A DNA stretch of 64,000 bases from Pseudomonas persica. Its GTDB lineage: Bacteria > Pseudomonadota > Gammaproteobacteria > Pseudomonadales > Pseudomonadaceae. Below, one piece after another: positions 11,854 to 20,266 of the stretch (the stretch's first letter is position 1; each line of letters opens with the position of its first letter). The DNA lies in contig NZ_OLKL01000010.1 in the NCBI RefSeq assembly GCF_900291015.1, forward strand, positions 310,367-374,366, written 5' to 3'. The translations under genes were made by a program, and so were the position numbers. The notes beneath the pieces were generated by a model. It saw nothing but the letters and a program-made list of their open reading frames with translations. It had not been told where the DNA came from and ran no database searches.

Positions 11854-13179
11854 ATGACCGTGTCCACTGCAATTGCCCGTCTCAACGCTGCTGATCCGGA
11901 TTTCGCCCGACATCTGGATCATCTGCTGAGCTGGGAAAGTGTGTCCGATGACGCGGTCAACCAGCGCGTGCTCGACATCATCAAGGCCGTGCGTGAGCGC
12001 GGTGATGCGGCATTGGTGGAATTCACCCAGCGTTTCGATGGTGTCGATGCCAAGTCGATTGACGAGCTGATCCTCAATCGCGAGCGCCTGGAGCTGGCCC
12101 TGACCCGCATTACCCCGGCCCAGCGCGAAGCCCTGGAAAAGGCCGCCAATCGTGTGCGCATGTACCACGAGCGGCAGAAGCAGGACTCCTGGCAGTACAC
12201 CGAAGCCGATGGCACCGTGCTCGGCCAGAAGGTCACCCCGCTGGACCGCGCCGGCCTGTATGTGCCGGGTGGCAAGGCGTCGTACCCGTCGTCGGTGCTG
12301 ATGAACGCCATCCCGGCCAAGGTTGCCGGCGTGGCCGAAGTGGTGATGGTGGTGCCGACCCCGCGTGGTGAGGTCAACGAGCTGGTGCTGGCGGCTGCCT
12401 GCATTGCCGGTGTCGACCGTGTGTTCACCGTTGGTGGCGCCCAGGCTGTTGCCGCGCTGGCCTACGGTACCGAAAGCGTGCCGCAGGTGGACAAGATCGT
12501 CGGCCCCGGCAACATCTACGTCGCCACCGCCAAGCGCCACGTGTTCGGCCAGGTCGGTATCGACATGATCGCCGGTCCGTCGGAAATCCTCGTGGTGTGC
12601 GACGGCCAGACCGACCCTGACTGGATAGCCATGGACCTGTTCTCCCAGGCCGAGCACGATGAAGATGCCCAGGCCATTCTGGTCAGCCCCGATGCCGCGT
12701 TTCTCGACCGCGTTGCCGCCAGCATCGAAAAACTGCTGCCGACCATGGAACGTGCCGAGATCATCGAGAAGTCGATCAATGGCCGTGGCGCGCTGATCCA
12801 GGTGCGTGACATGCAGCAGGCCATGGAAGTGGCCAACCGCATCGCACCGGAGCACCTGGAGCTGTCGGTGGCCGACCCGCAGGCCTGGCTGCCGCACATC
12901 CGCCACGCTGGCGCGATCTTCATGGGCCGCCACACCAGCGAAGCGCTGGGCGACTACTGCGCCGGCCCCAACCACGTGCTGCCGACTTCGGGCACCGCGC
13001 GTTTCTCCTCGCCGCTGGGGGTGTATGACTTCCAGAAGCGTTCGTCGATCATTTTCTGTTCCGAGCAGGGCGCGTCCGAGCTGGGCCACACCGCCTCGGT
13101 CCTGGCCCGTGGCGAGTCGCTGACCGCCCACGCCCGCAGCGCTGAATACCGCATCCTGACCCAAGAGAAGGGGAACTGA
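11854..13179 (+). CDS. hisD: Histidinol dehydrogenase
   Basis: A 441-residue enzyme of full family length with the histidinol dehydrogenase signature around [38 protein letters not shown]. This contains the Gln and His Zn2+ ligands and is followed by the catalytic [18 protein letters not shown] segments. It oxidises L-histidinol to L-histidine. It is separated from hisG by 134 nt and from hisC by 2 nt. Confidence 0.98.
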   Translation: MTVSTAIARLNAADPDFARHLDHLLSWESVSDDAVNQRVLDIIKAVRERGDAALVEFTQRFDGVDAKSIDELILNRERLELALTRITPAQREALEKAANRVRMYHERQKQDSWQYTEADGTVLGQKVTPLDRAGLYVPGGKASYPSSVLMNAIPAKVAGVAEVVMVVPTPRGEVNELVLAAACIAGVDRVFTVGGAQAVAALAYGTESVPQVDKIVGPGNIYVATAKRHVFGQVGIDMIAGPSEILVVCDGQTDPDWIAMDLFSQAEHDEDAQAILVSPDAAFLDRVAASIEKLLPTMERAEIIEKSINGRGALIQVRDMQQAMEVANRIAPEHLELSVADPQAWLPHIRHAGAIFMGRHTSEALGDYCAGPNHVLPTSGTARFSSPLGVYDFQKRSSIIFCSEQGASELGHTASVLARGESLTAHARSAEYRILTQEKGN

Positions 13180-13181
13180 GC

Positions 13182-14228
13182 ATGAGTCGATTCTGGAGCC
13201 CCTTCGTCAAGGACCTGGTGCCTTACGTGCCGGGCGAGCAGCCCAAGCTGACCCGCCTGGTCAAGCTGAACACCAACGAAAACCCCTATGGCCCGTCGCC
13301 CAAGGCGCTGGAAGCCATGCGCGGCGAGCTGAACGACAACCTGCGCCTGTACCCGGACCCGAACGGCGACCGGCTGAAGCAGGCGGTGGCCGAGTACTAT
13401 GGCGTGACCCCGGCGCAAGTGTTCGTCGGCAACGGCTCGGACGAGGTCCTGGCGCACATCTTCCACGGCCTGTTCCAGCACGACGCACCGCTGCTGTTCC
13501 CGGACATCAGCTACAGCTTCTATCCGGTCTACTGCGGCCTCTACGGTATCGCCTTCGAACAGGTGGCGCTGGACGAACAGTTCCAGATCCGCATCGAGGA
13601 CTACAACAAGCCCAACGCCGGCATCATCTTCCCCAACCCCAACGCGCCGACCGGCTGCCTGATGCCGCTGCAGGCGGTGGAGCAGTTGCTGCAGGCCAAC
13701 CGTGATTCGGTGGTGGTGGTCGATGAAGCCTACATCGACTTCGGTGGCGAAACGGCCATCAGTTTGGTGGACCGTTACGACAACCTGCTGGTCACCCAGA
13801 CCCTGTCGAAGTCGCGCTCGCTGGCCGGGCTGCGGGTTGGCCTGGCGGTGGGCCACCCGGACCTGATCGAGGCACTGGAGCGGATCAAGAACAGCTTCAA
13901 CTCTTACCCGCTGGACCGTGCGGCGATCGTCGGCGCGGCGGTGGCGTTCGAAGACCGCGAGTACTTCGAGGAAACCTGCCGCAAGGTGATCGACAGTCGC
14001 GAGGTATTGGTCGGGCAGCTGCGGGCCAAGGGCTTCGAAGTGCTGCCGTCGGCGGCCAACTTCATCTTCGCCCGCCATCCGCAGCAGGATGCCGGTGAGC
14101 TGGCTGCACGCCTGCGCGAGCAGGGCGTAATTGTGCGCCACTTCAAGCAGCCACGCATTGCCCAGTTCCTGCGTATCACCATCGGCACGCCAGAGATGAA
14201 CCAGGCGCTGCTTGATGCGTTGAACTGA
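13182..14228 (+). CDS. hisC: Histidinol-phosphate aminotransferase
   Basis: A 348-residue fold-type I PLP aminotransferase. The Schiff-base Lys is Lys210 in [16 protein letters not shown]; the substrate/cofactor segments [12 protein letters not shown] and [10 protein letters not shown] are present. It makes histidinol phosphate from imidazole-acetol phosphate and glutamate. Pseudomonads have more than one hisC paralogue; the position behind hisGD identifies this as the biosynthetic one. Confidence 0.96.
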   Translation: MSRFWSPFVKDLVPYVPGEQPKLTRLVKLNTNENPYGPSPKALEAMRGELNDNLRLYPDPNGDRLKQAVAEYYGVTPAQVFVGNGSDEVLAHIFHGLFQHDAPLLFPDISYSFYPVYCGLYGIAFEQVALDEQFQIRIEDYNKPNAGIIFPNPNAPTGCLMPLQAVEQLLQANRDSVVVVDEAYIDFGGETAISLVDRYDNLLVTQTLSKSRSLAGLRVGLAVGHPDLIEALERIKNSFNSYPLDRAAIVGAAVAFEDREYFEETCRKVIDSREVLVGQLRAKGFEVLPSAANFIFARHPQQDAGELAARLREQGVIVRHFKQPRIAQFLRITIGTPEMNQALLDALN

Positions 14229-14242
14229 CGGTATCGTCGCCG

Positions 14243-14283
14243 CTTCCCCGGGGTATCAGGCCCTGGGGAAGCACCTTTCTTTA
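14243..14283 (+). terminator. Probable terminator after hisC
   Basis: The GCTTCCCC/GGGGAAGC arms (15-nt interior, itself partly paired) are followed by a T-rich tail ACCTTTCTTT, 14 nt after the hisC stop. The T tract is imperfect. Confidence 0.5.
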
Positions 14284-14290
14284 CTGCCTG

Positions 14291-14404
14291 TGCTGGCCTC
14301 ATCGCCGGCAAGCCGGCTCCCACAGGTACTGCACATGGCTTGAGGTCGCTGCGGTCAAGGTCGGAGCTGCCTGTGCCGGCGATTGCATCAGCACAGGCAG
14401 CGCA
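14291..14404. repeat. REP element of the 'gccggcaagccggc' type
   Basis: A 35-bp REP (14292-14326) with core atcgccggcaagccggctccca, followed by degenerate inverted remnants to about 14404. It lies between hisC and the GntR gene. Confidence 0.7.
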
Positions 14405-14495
14405 GCGGCATCTTCTTCAATAACTGCTCTCTCAATGACAAACGCCTTGTTCGCTAGTAAGCTACGCCAATTCATCGGATGATTGGTTGAGTAGC

Positions 14496-15146
14496 ATGAG
14501 TACAGAACTGACCAAGCGTTCCCTTGTCGATCTGGCCGTCGAGCGCATGCGCGAGCGCATCGTGCTGGGCGACTGGCAGGTCGGTCAGCGCCTGCCGACC
14601 GAGCCGGAACTGGCCCTGCAGCTGGGCATCAGCCGCAACACTGTGCGCGAAGCCATGCGCGTGCTGGCGTTCAGTGGCCTGGTGGAAATTCGCCAGGGCG
14701 ACGGCAGCTACCTGCGTACGGCCCAGGACCCACTGCAGGCGGTGCAGGCGATGTCCCGCTGCACACCCGAGCAGGCCCGTGAAACCCGGCACATCCTCGA
14801 AGCCGAGGCCATCGGTCTGGCAGCGCTGCGCCGTACCGACGCCGACCTGCAAGCGCTGCGTGCTGCCCTGGCCAGCAGTGCCGGGCATTTTCACGGTGAT
14901 GTCGATGCTTATGTGGCCTGCGACCTGGTGTTTCACCAGCGGCTGGTCGATGCCGCCCATAACCCGGCCTTGAGTGAGCTGTACCGGTACTTTTCCGGGG
15001 TGGTGGCGACCGCGCTGCAGCGCAACATGGCGACCGTGCCACGCTGCCAGGCCACGTTCGACCTGCATGGGCAGATCCTTGCCGCCATCGAGCAACGCGA
15101 TGCGGAGCGGGCCAAGCGCCTGAGCCGTACCCTTATCGAATCCTGA
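14496..15146 (+). CDS. GntR/FadR-family transcriptional regulator (FCD domain)
   Basis: A 216-residue regulator. The N-terminal winged HTH (residues about 8-70; RLPTEPELALQLGISRNTVREAMRVLAFSGLVEIRQGDGSYL) is the GntR signature. The C-terminal all-helical FCD ligand-binding domain (about 85-210) carries potential metal-binding His residues. I use the ATG at 14496; a TTG three codons earlier is in frame. The MFS gene starts 13 nt after the stop, so this protein most likely controls that transporter. The ligand cannot be inferred. Confidence 0.88.
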   Translation: MSTELTKRSLVDLAVERMRERIVLGDWQVGQRLPTEPELALQLGISRNTVREAMRVLAFSGLVEIRQGDGSYLRTAQDPLQAVQAMSRCTPEQARETRHILEAEAIGLAALRRTDADLQALRAALASSAGHFHGDVDAYVACDLVFHQRLVDAAHNPALSELYRYFSGVVATALQRNMATVPRCQATFDLHGQILAAIEQRDAERAKRLSRTLIES

Positions 15147-15159
15147 CGCTGAGAAGGCC

Positions 15160-16440
15160 ATGGCTGAATCCATCACCCGTAACACCCCACCGAGCGAGCG
15201 GGACCTCGATGAGTTGCTGATCGATGCCGAGGCTGACGACGAGCAGGTCCAGCAGCAGCCAGTGGTAGTGCGGCGGCCCTGGCTGTTGCTGCTGGGCCTG
15301 GTGCTGGTGGCCTTGAACCTGCGCCCGGCGCTGTCGAGCATGGCACCGGTGCTGGGCCAGGTCTCCGAAGGTTTGGGGCTGAATGCTTCGCAGGCCGGTT
15401 TGCTCACCACCCTGCCGGTGCTGTGCCTGGGCCTGTTCGCCCCCTTGGCGCCGGTGCTGGCGCGGCGCTTCGGTAGCGAGCGGGTGATCCTCGGCATTCT
15501 CGTCACCCTGGCGCTGGGCATTTTGCTGCGCAGCACCTTTGGCGCTATCGGAATGTTCCTCGGCAGCCTGATGGCGGGGGCCAGTATTGGCATTATCGGT
15601 GTGTTGTTGCCGGGTATCGTCAAGCGCGACTTCCCGCAGCACGCTGGCACTCTGACCGGCGTGTACACCATGGCGTTGTGCCTGGGCGCGGCCATGGCGG
15701 CAGGTGCCACGGTACCCCTGGCCGAGCATCTCTACGACAGCTGGGCGCTGGGGTTGGGCTTCTGGGTGCTGCCGGCCCTGCTGGCCATGCTGGTATGGCT
15801 GCCGCAAGCCCGCCAGGGCCATGGCCTGCACAAGGTGGCCTATCGCGTGCGTGGACTGTGGCGTGATCCGCTGGCCTGGCAGGTGACCCTGTACATGGGC
15901 CTGCAGTCTTCGCTGGCTTATATCGTCTTCGGCTGGTTGCCATCGATCCTGATCGGCCGCGGCCTGAGCCCGACCGCAGCGGGGCTGGTGCTGTCGGGGT
16001 CGGTGATCGTGCAGCTGATCAGTTCGCTCAGTGCACCGTGGCTGGCCACTCGTGGCAAGGACCAGCGCCTGGCGATCGTGCTGGTCATGCTGATTACCCT
16101 GGCTGGCCTGTTCGGTTGCCTGTATGCGCCACTTTCCGGGCTGTGGGGCTGGGCGGTGGTGCTGGGCCTGGGGCAGGGCGGTACCTTTGCCCTGGCGCTG
16201 ACCTTGATCGTGCTGCGCTCGAAGGATGCCCATGTGGCGGCGAACCTGTCGAGCATGGCGCAGGGGGTGGGGTACACGCTGGCGTCGATGGGACCGTTCG
16301 CGGTGGGGCTGGTGCATGACCTGACCGGGGGCTGGGCGGCAGTGGGGTGGATTTTTGCCGTGCTGGGGGTGGGGGCCATCGTGTTCGGCCTGGGGGCCGG
16401 GCGGGCGCTGCATGTGCAGGTGAGCAGCGAAAAAGTCTGA
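15160..16440 (+). CDS. MFS transporter, CynX/NimT family
   Basis: A 426-residue protein with 12 predicted hydrophobic segments beginning at about residue 40 (WLLLLGLVLVALNLRPALSSMAPVL). The segments LNLRPALSSMAPVL and GRGLSPTAAGLVLS resemble the cyanate/nitroimidazole (CynX/NimT) subfamily. The first ~38 residues are strongly acidic and hydrophilic, an N-terminal extension unusual for the family. It lies 13 nt behind a GntR regulator, probably one operon. The substrate is unknown. Confidence 0.85.
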   Translation: MAESITRNTPPSERDLDELLIDAEADDEQVQQQPVVVRRPWLLLLGLVLVALNLRPALSSMAPVLGQVSEGLGLNASQAGLLTTLPVLCLGLFAPLAPVLARRFGSERVILGILVTLALGILLRSTFGAIGMFLGSLMAGASIGIIGVLLPGIVKRDFPQHAGTLTGVYTMALCLGAAMAAGATVPLAEHLYDSWALGLGFWVLPALLAMLVWLPQARQGHGLHKVAYRVRGLWRDPLAWQVTLYMGLQSSLAYIVFGWLPSILIGRGLSPTAAGLVLSGSVIVQLISSLSAPWLATRGKDQRLAIVLVMLITLAGLFGCLYAPLSGLWGWAVVLGLGQGGTFALALTLIVLRSKDAHVAANLSSMAQGVGYTLASMGPFAVGLVHDLTGGWAAVGWIFAVLGVGAIVFGLGAGRALHVQVSSEKV

Positions 16441-16450
16441 AGCTGATATT

Positions 16451-16562
16451 GGCAGTACCGGCCCTTTCGCGGGTAAACCCGCTCCCACAGGTACAGCACA
16501 GCTTTCAAGATATGTGCGATCCCTGTGGGAGCGGGTTTACCCGCGAAAGAGCCGGTACTGGC
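16451..16562. repeat. Inverted REP pair
   Basis: Two convergent REP copies (16451-16490 and 16523-16562) with arms of about 35 nt matching ggcctttcgcgggtaaacccgctcccacag-type sequence, separated by about 32 nt. They lie between the MFS and NTF2-like genes and are likely to fold in mRNA. Confidence 0.88.
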
Positions 16563-16619
16563 ATAAGCCGGCGGGGCAGATTATCGTGCTGCTTTCGACA
16601 CCAGGACGGACCAGCCCCC

Positions 16620-17096
16620 ATGAGCGACGCCAACCGCGACCTGATCAGCCGCTTCTACCAGGCCTTCCAGCGCCTGGACGCCGAGGCCATGGTCGCCTGC
16701 TACAGCGACGATATCGTCTTCAGCGACCCGGTCTTCGGCACCCTGCGCGGCAAGGATGCAGGCGACATGTGGCGGATGCTCACCAGCCGGGCCAAGGACT
16801 TCACCCTGACTTTCGACAGCGTTCGCGCCGATGAGCACAGTGGCGGCGCACACTGGGTGGCCACCTACCTGTTCAGCCAGACCGGTCGCACCGTGGTCAA
16901 CGATATCCAGGCGCGCTTCGTGATTCGTGACGGGCTGATCTGCCAGCACGATGACCATTTCGACTTGTGGCGCTGGACGCGGCAGGCACTGGGAGTGCCT
17001 GGCGTGCTGCTGGGCTGGTCGCCGCTGGTGCAGAACAAGGTACGCCAGCAGGCATTCAAAGGGCTGCGCGCATTCCAGCAGGTCCAGGGTGAATGA
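16620..17096 (+). CDS. NTF2-like / SnoaL-like protein
   Basis: A 158-residue protein with a SnoaL-like cone fold (residues about 5-120: [48 protein letters not shown]) followed by a C-terminal extension of about 40 residues. Such proteins are small enzymes or ligand binders with varied functions; the catalytic role is not evident here. It overlaps the following GIY-YIG gene by 8 nt, suggesting translational coupling. Confidence 0.82.
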   Translation: MSDANRDLISRFYQAFQRLDAEAMVACYSDDIVFSDPVFGTLRGKDAGDMWRMLTSRAKDFTLTFDSVRADEHSGGAHWVATYLFSQTGRTVVNDIQARFVIRDGLICQHDDHFDLWRWTRQALGVPGVLLGWSPLVQNKVRQQAFKGLRAFQQVQGE

Positions 17097-17385
17097 GTCC
17101 GTCGAAATCGCCGTCAGCAAACCTTGGTATGTATACCTGGTAAGAGCGGCCAATGGTTCCTTGTATTGTGGTATCAGCGATGACCCGCAGCGACGTTTTC
17201 TGGCGCACCAGAAAGGGCAGGGCGCGCGCTACTTCAAGACCAGCCCGGCCCGGGCGCTGGTGTATGTGGAGCAATGGCCGGACAAGGGCGAGGCGTTGCG
17301 TCAGGAGCGGCTGGTGAAGCGGCTGCGCAAGTCGGCGAAGGAGGCGCTGGTGGCTTCCTATGGCGCAGTAACGGCTGCTGATTAG
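17089..17385 (+). CDS. GIY-YIG nuclease-superfamily protein (UPF0213/YhbQ-like)
   Basis: A 98-residue protein with a single GIY-YIG domain: [29 protein letters not shown], then [28 protein letters not shown]. The GIY and YIG tyrosines appear as WYVYL and LYCGI, and the catalytic Arg/Glu positions look conserved. No ATG is in frame, so I place the start at GTG 17089, giving an 8-nt overlap with the upstream gene. Family members are proposed DNA-processing nucleases; the function is uncertain. Confidence 0.85.
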   Translation: MNESVEIAVSKPWYVYLVRAANGSLYCGISDDPQRRFLAHQKGQGARYFKTSPARALVYVEQWPDKGEALRQERLVKRLRKSAKEALVASYGAVTAAD

Positions 17386-17424
17386 GACCGCTTCGCGCCC
17401 CATCGCCGGCAGCCCCCAGGGCCC

Positions 17425-18432
17425 TCAGTCCTTGCGCCGCTTCAGCTGATCCACCAAGGTGGTCGGCAGGCCCTTGATGATCAAGGTCCCCGCCTCTTCG
17501 TCATATTCGACCTTGTCCCCCAGCAGGTGCGCTTCGAAGCTGATCGACAACCCTTCGGCACGCCCGGTGAAACGGCGGAACTGGTTGAGCGTGCGCTTGT
17601 CCGCGGGAATTTCCGGCGACAGGCCGTAGTCCTTGTTGCGGATGTGATCGTAGAACGCCTTGGGCCGGTCCTCGTCGATCAGGCTGGACAGCTCCTCCAG
17701 CGTTACCGGCTCGCCCAGCTTGGTCTGGGTAGTGGCGTACTCGACCAGGGTCTGGGTTTTTTCGCGGGCGGACTCTTCCGGCAGGTCTTCGCTCTCGACG
17801 AAGTCGCTGAAGGCCTTGAGCAGGGTGCGGGTTTCGCCCGGGCCGTCGACGCCTTCCTGGCAGCCGATGAAGTCGCGGAAGTAGTCCGAGACTTTCTTGC
17901 CGTTCTTGCCCTTGATGAACGAAATGTACTGTTTGGAGTTCTGGTTGTTCTTCCACTCCGACAGGTTGATGCGCGCCGCCAGGTGCAGCTGGCCAAGGTC
18001 GAGGTGGCGCGAAGGCATTACGTCGAGCTCGGCGTTCACCGCCACGCCTTCGCTGTGGTGCAGCAGGGCGATCGCCAGGTATTCGGTCATGCCTTGCTGG
18101 TAGTGGGCAAACAGGATGTGGCCGCCGGTGGACAGGTTGGACTCTTCCATCAGCTTCTGCAGGTGCTCCACGGCCACGCGGCTGAAGGCGGTAAAGTCCT
18201 TTTCTTCGTCCAGGTACTGCTTCAGCCAGCCGCTCAGCGGGTAGGCACCAGACTCGCCGTGGAAAAAGCCCCAGGCCTTGCCTTGCTTGGCGTTATAGCT
18301 GTCATTGAGGTCGGCCAGCAGGTTTTCGATGGCGTCGGAGGCAGCCAGTTCGCAATCGCGGGCATGCAGTACGGCGGGGCTGCCATCGGGCTTTTTGTCG
18401 ATCAGGTGAACGATGCAATGACGGATTGGCAT
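17425..18432 (-). CDS. yejK: Nucleoid-associated protein YejK/NdpA
   Basis: A 335-residue member of the 37-kDa nucleoid-associated protein family, starting [23 protein letters not shown]. Conserved blocks include [22 protein letters not shown] and [15 protein letters not shown]. It binds nucleoid DNA; the precise role is unclear. I choose the ATG at 18432, which gives the family N-terminus; seven further in-frame codons upstream are unlikely. It is divergent from the HU gene, another nucleoid protein. Confidence 0.93.
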   Translation of the reverse strand: MPIRHCIVHLIDKKPDGSPAVLHARDCELAASDAIENLLADLNDSYNAKQGKAWGFFHGESGAYPLSGWLKQYLDEEKDFTAFSRVAVEHLQKLMEESNLSTGGHILFAHYQQGMTEYLAIALLHHSEGVAVNAELDVMPSRHLDLGQLHLAARINLSEWKNNQNSKQYISFIKGKNGKKVSDYFRDFIGCQEGVDGPGETRTLLKAFSDFVESEDLPEESAREKTQTLVEYATTQTKLGEPVTLEELSSLIDEDRPKAFYDHIRNKDYGLSPEIPADKRTLNQFRRFTGRAEGLSISFEAHLLGDKVEYDEEAGTLIIKGLPTTLVDQLKRRKD

Positions 18433-18802
18433 GGAATTCTCGGCGAGCTGCAAAAGTCGTCCAGTTTACCCTAGACCCAAGGTGATGCAGTGGCCGGATG
18501 TTGGCAGAAATGCCGGTTGTTCGTTTTTTGTTCAGATTTGTGCGTTTTAGGTTAAAATCCCCGAAAAACCAGCATTAAATCGAAGTGCGCAGCGGATATT
18601 TATCCGTTCCTGTGGTAGCTTTGCGCGGTCTTGTGCCCGTCGTGTGGCGCATTGCTGGCAGCGTGCTGTCGTCGTGTCGAACCAAACGTCGATTTACGTA
18701 TCTACATACGCGATTGGCGCGGCCCTCCACTTTCAGGGGCTGGCCCGATAACGTCGTAGTCCGCTGCATAACCATCGAATTTGATAGGGAAGGAACACCA
18801 CC
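18433..18802 (+). promoter_or_regulatory. Divergent yejK / HU upstream region
   Basis: 370 nt without a gene. A possible promoter facing HU is TTGTTC (18528-18533) with TAAAAT (18553-18558); the 19-nt spacing is long. This would leave a leader of about 240 nt. AAGGAA lies before the HU start. Nothing else convincing was seen. Confidence 0.4.
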
Positions 18803-19084
18803 ATGGCATTGACCAAAGACCAACTGATTGCCGACATCGCCGAATCGATCGCCGCGCCAAAAGCCACCGCCAAGAACGCTCTGGAGCAACTGGGCCAGAT
18901 CGTTGCCGACCAACTGGAAAACGGCGCTGAAATCACTCTGCCAGGCATCGGCAAGCTGAAAGTCGCTGAGCGTCCTGCCCGTACCGGCCGCAACCCTTCG
19001 ACTGGCGCTGCCATCGAAATCGCTGCCAAGAAAGTCGTCAAGTTCGTTCCGGCCAAAGTACTGACCGACGCCATCAACAAGTAA
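18803..19084 (+). CDS. hupN: HU-family DNA-binding protein
   Basis: A 93-residue HU/IHF-fold histone-like protein: MALTKDQLIADIAESI, the beta-arm PARTGRNPSTGAAIEIAAKKVVKFVPAK, and the intercalating Pro in the NPSTG tip. HU bends and compacts DNA. P. putida encodes three HU subunits (HupA, HupB, HupN). The genomic position, beside yejK and before rlmF-valS, points to HupN; that symbol is from context, not sequence alone. A strong terminator follows. Confidence 0.92.
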   Translation: MALTKDQLIADIAESIAAPKATAKNALEQLGQIVADQLENGAEITLPGIGKLKVAERPARTGRNPSTGAAIEIAAKKVVKFVPAKVLTDAINK

Positions 19085-19103
19085 TTGTTGAAGCTTTGAC
19101 GAA

Positions 19104-19135
19104 ACCGCGCCCGGCTTGCCCGGGCGCGGTTTTTT
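19104..19135 (+). terminator. Rho-independent terminator after hupN
   Basis: An 11-bp perfect GC-rich stem (ACCGCGCCCGG / CCGGGCGCGGT) with a 5-nt loop, followed directly by a T tract, 20 nt after the stop. Confidence 0.93.
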
Positions 19136-20088
19136 CATGCCTGGGTTTTACGCCGGGCGTGCCAGGCCTGGCGTGCGCTGTCGTCGTGGAAGCTCCAGGC
19201 GACCATGCGGCTTTGCTTCTGCCCCTGGCCCATTTCACTGATGCGCACGGCCTTGGCGCCGGCTTTTTTGAGTGCGGCCTCGATCCCCGGCAGGTTGCTG
19301 ACCTTGGATACCAGGCTGGTGAACCACAGTACCCGCTCGGCGTACTGCACGCTTTCGCTGACCAGTTGGGTGACAAAACGGATCTCGCCGCCTTCGCACC
19401 ACAGTTCATTGTTCTGGCCACCGAAGTTGAGCACCGGCAGCTTGCGCTTGGGGTCCTGCTTGCCGAGGTTCTTCCACTTGCGCTGGCTGCCACGCGTGGC
19501 TTCGTCACGTGAGGCGTGGAAGGGAGGGTTGCACAGGGTCAGGTCGAAGCGTTCATCCTCCTGCAGCAGGCCACTGAGGATGTGTGCACGGTTGGCCTGC
19601 TGGCGCAGGGTGATGGCCTTGCCCAGGCCGTTGGCCTGGACGATGGCTTTGGCCGAAGCCAGGGCCACGGGGTCGATGTCCGAGCCGAGGAAGCGCCAGC
19701 GGTAGTCGCTGTGGCCCAGCAGCGGGTAGATGCAGTTGGCGCCCACGCCGATGTCCAGCGCGCGCACCTGGGCGCCCTTGGGGATCTCGCCGGCATTGTC
19801 GTCGGCCAGCAGGTCGGCGGCCACGTGGATGTAGTCGGCGCGGCCGGGAATCGGTGGGCACAGGTAATCGGCGGGGATGTCCCAGTGCTGGATACCGTAC
19901 TGGGCCTTGAGCAAGGCACGGTTGAACACCCGCACGGCTTCGGGGTTGGCGAAGTCGATGCTGGGTTTGCCGTGGGGGTTGGTGATGGTGAAGCGCGCCA
20001 GCTCAGGGTGGGCCTTGATCAGGCTGGGGAAGTCGTAGCGGCCCTGGTGGCGGTTGCGCGGGTGTAGGGTGGGTTTGTTCGGGGTCAT
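19135..20088 (-). CDS. rlmF: 23S rRNA (adenine-1618-N6)-methyltransferase
   Basis: A 317-residue Rossmann-fold methyltransferase. The SAM motif I is [15 protein letters not shown] (111-125), and the N6-adenine catalytic motif NPPF is at residues 187-190. The N-terminal [17 protein letters not shown] is the RlmF/YbiN signature. It methylates A1618 of 23S rRNA. The ATG at 20088 gives the family start; the frame continues upstream into REP sequence. The 3' end abuts the hupN terminator (convergent genes). Confidence 0.95.
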   Translation of the reverse strand: MTPNKPTLHPRNRHQGRYDFPSLIKAHPELARFTITNPHGKPSIDFANPEAVRVFNRALLKAQYGIQHWDIPADYLCPPIPGRADYIHVAADLLADDNAGEIPKGAQVRALDIGVGANCIYPLLGHSDYRWRFLGSDIDPVALASAKAIVQANGLGKAITLRQQANRAHILSGLLQEDERFDLTLCNPPFHASRDEATRGSQRKWKNLGKQDPKRKLPVLNFGGQNNELWCEGGEIRFVTQLVSESVQYAERVLWFTSLVSKVSNLPGIEAALKKAGAKAVRISEMGQGQKQSRMVAWSFHDDSARQAWHARRKTQA

Positions 20089-20130
20089 GGCAATGTCCAG
20101 CCCTATACGAGCGGTGGTTTGAAGAGCCTG

Positions 20131-20248
20131 GGGCTGCTGCGCAGCCCTTTCGCGACACAAGGCCGCTCCCACAGGGTGGTAGCGCCTTGAAGGTTGGCGC
20201 CGTCCTGTGGGAGCGGCCTTGTGTCGCGAAAGGGCCGCCCAGCGGCCC
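20131..20248. repeat. Inverted REP pair (gacacaaggccgc variant)
   Basis: The arms 20131-20175 and 20204-20248 are about 45 nt each and nearly perfectly complementary. They contain ctttcgcgacacaaggccgc rather than the cgcgggtaaacccgc core of most other copies here. They lie between valS and rlmF. Confidence 0.88.
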
Positions 20249-20266
20249 CAACGGTCTCTCTAGTGA

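Noticed and set aside
18528..18558. A strong HU promoter
   Set aside because: The elements found have a 19-nt spacer and modest matches, so it is listed only as a tentative part of the upstream region, not as a confident promoter.
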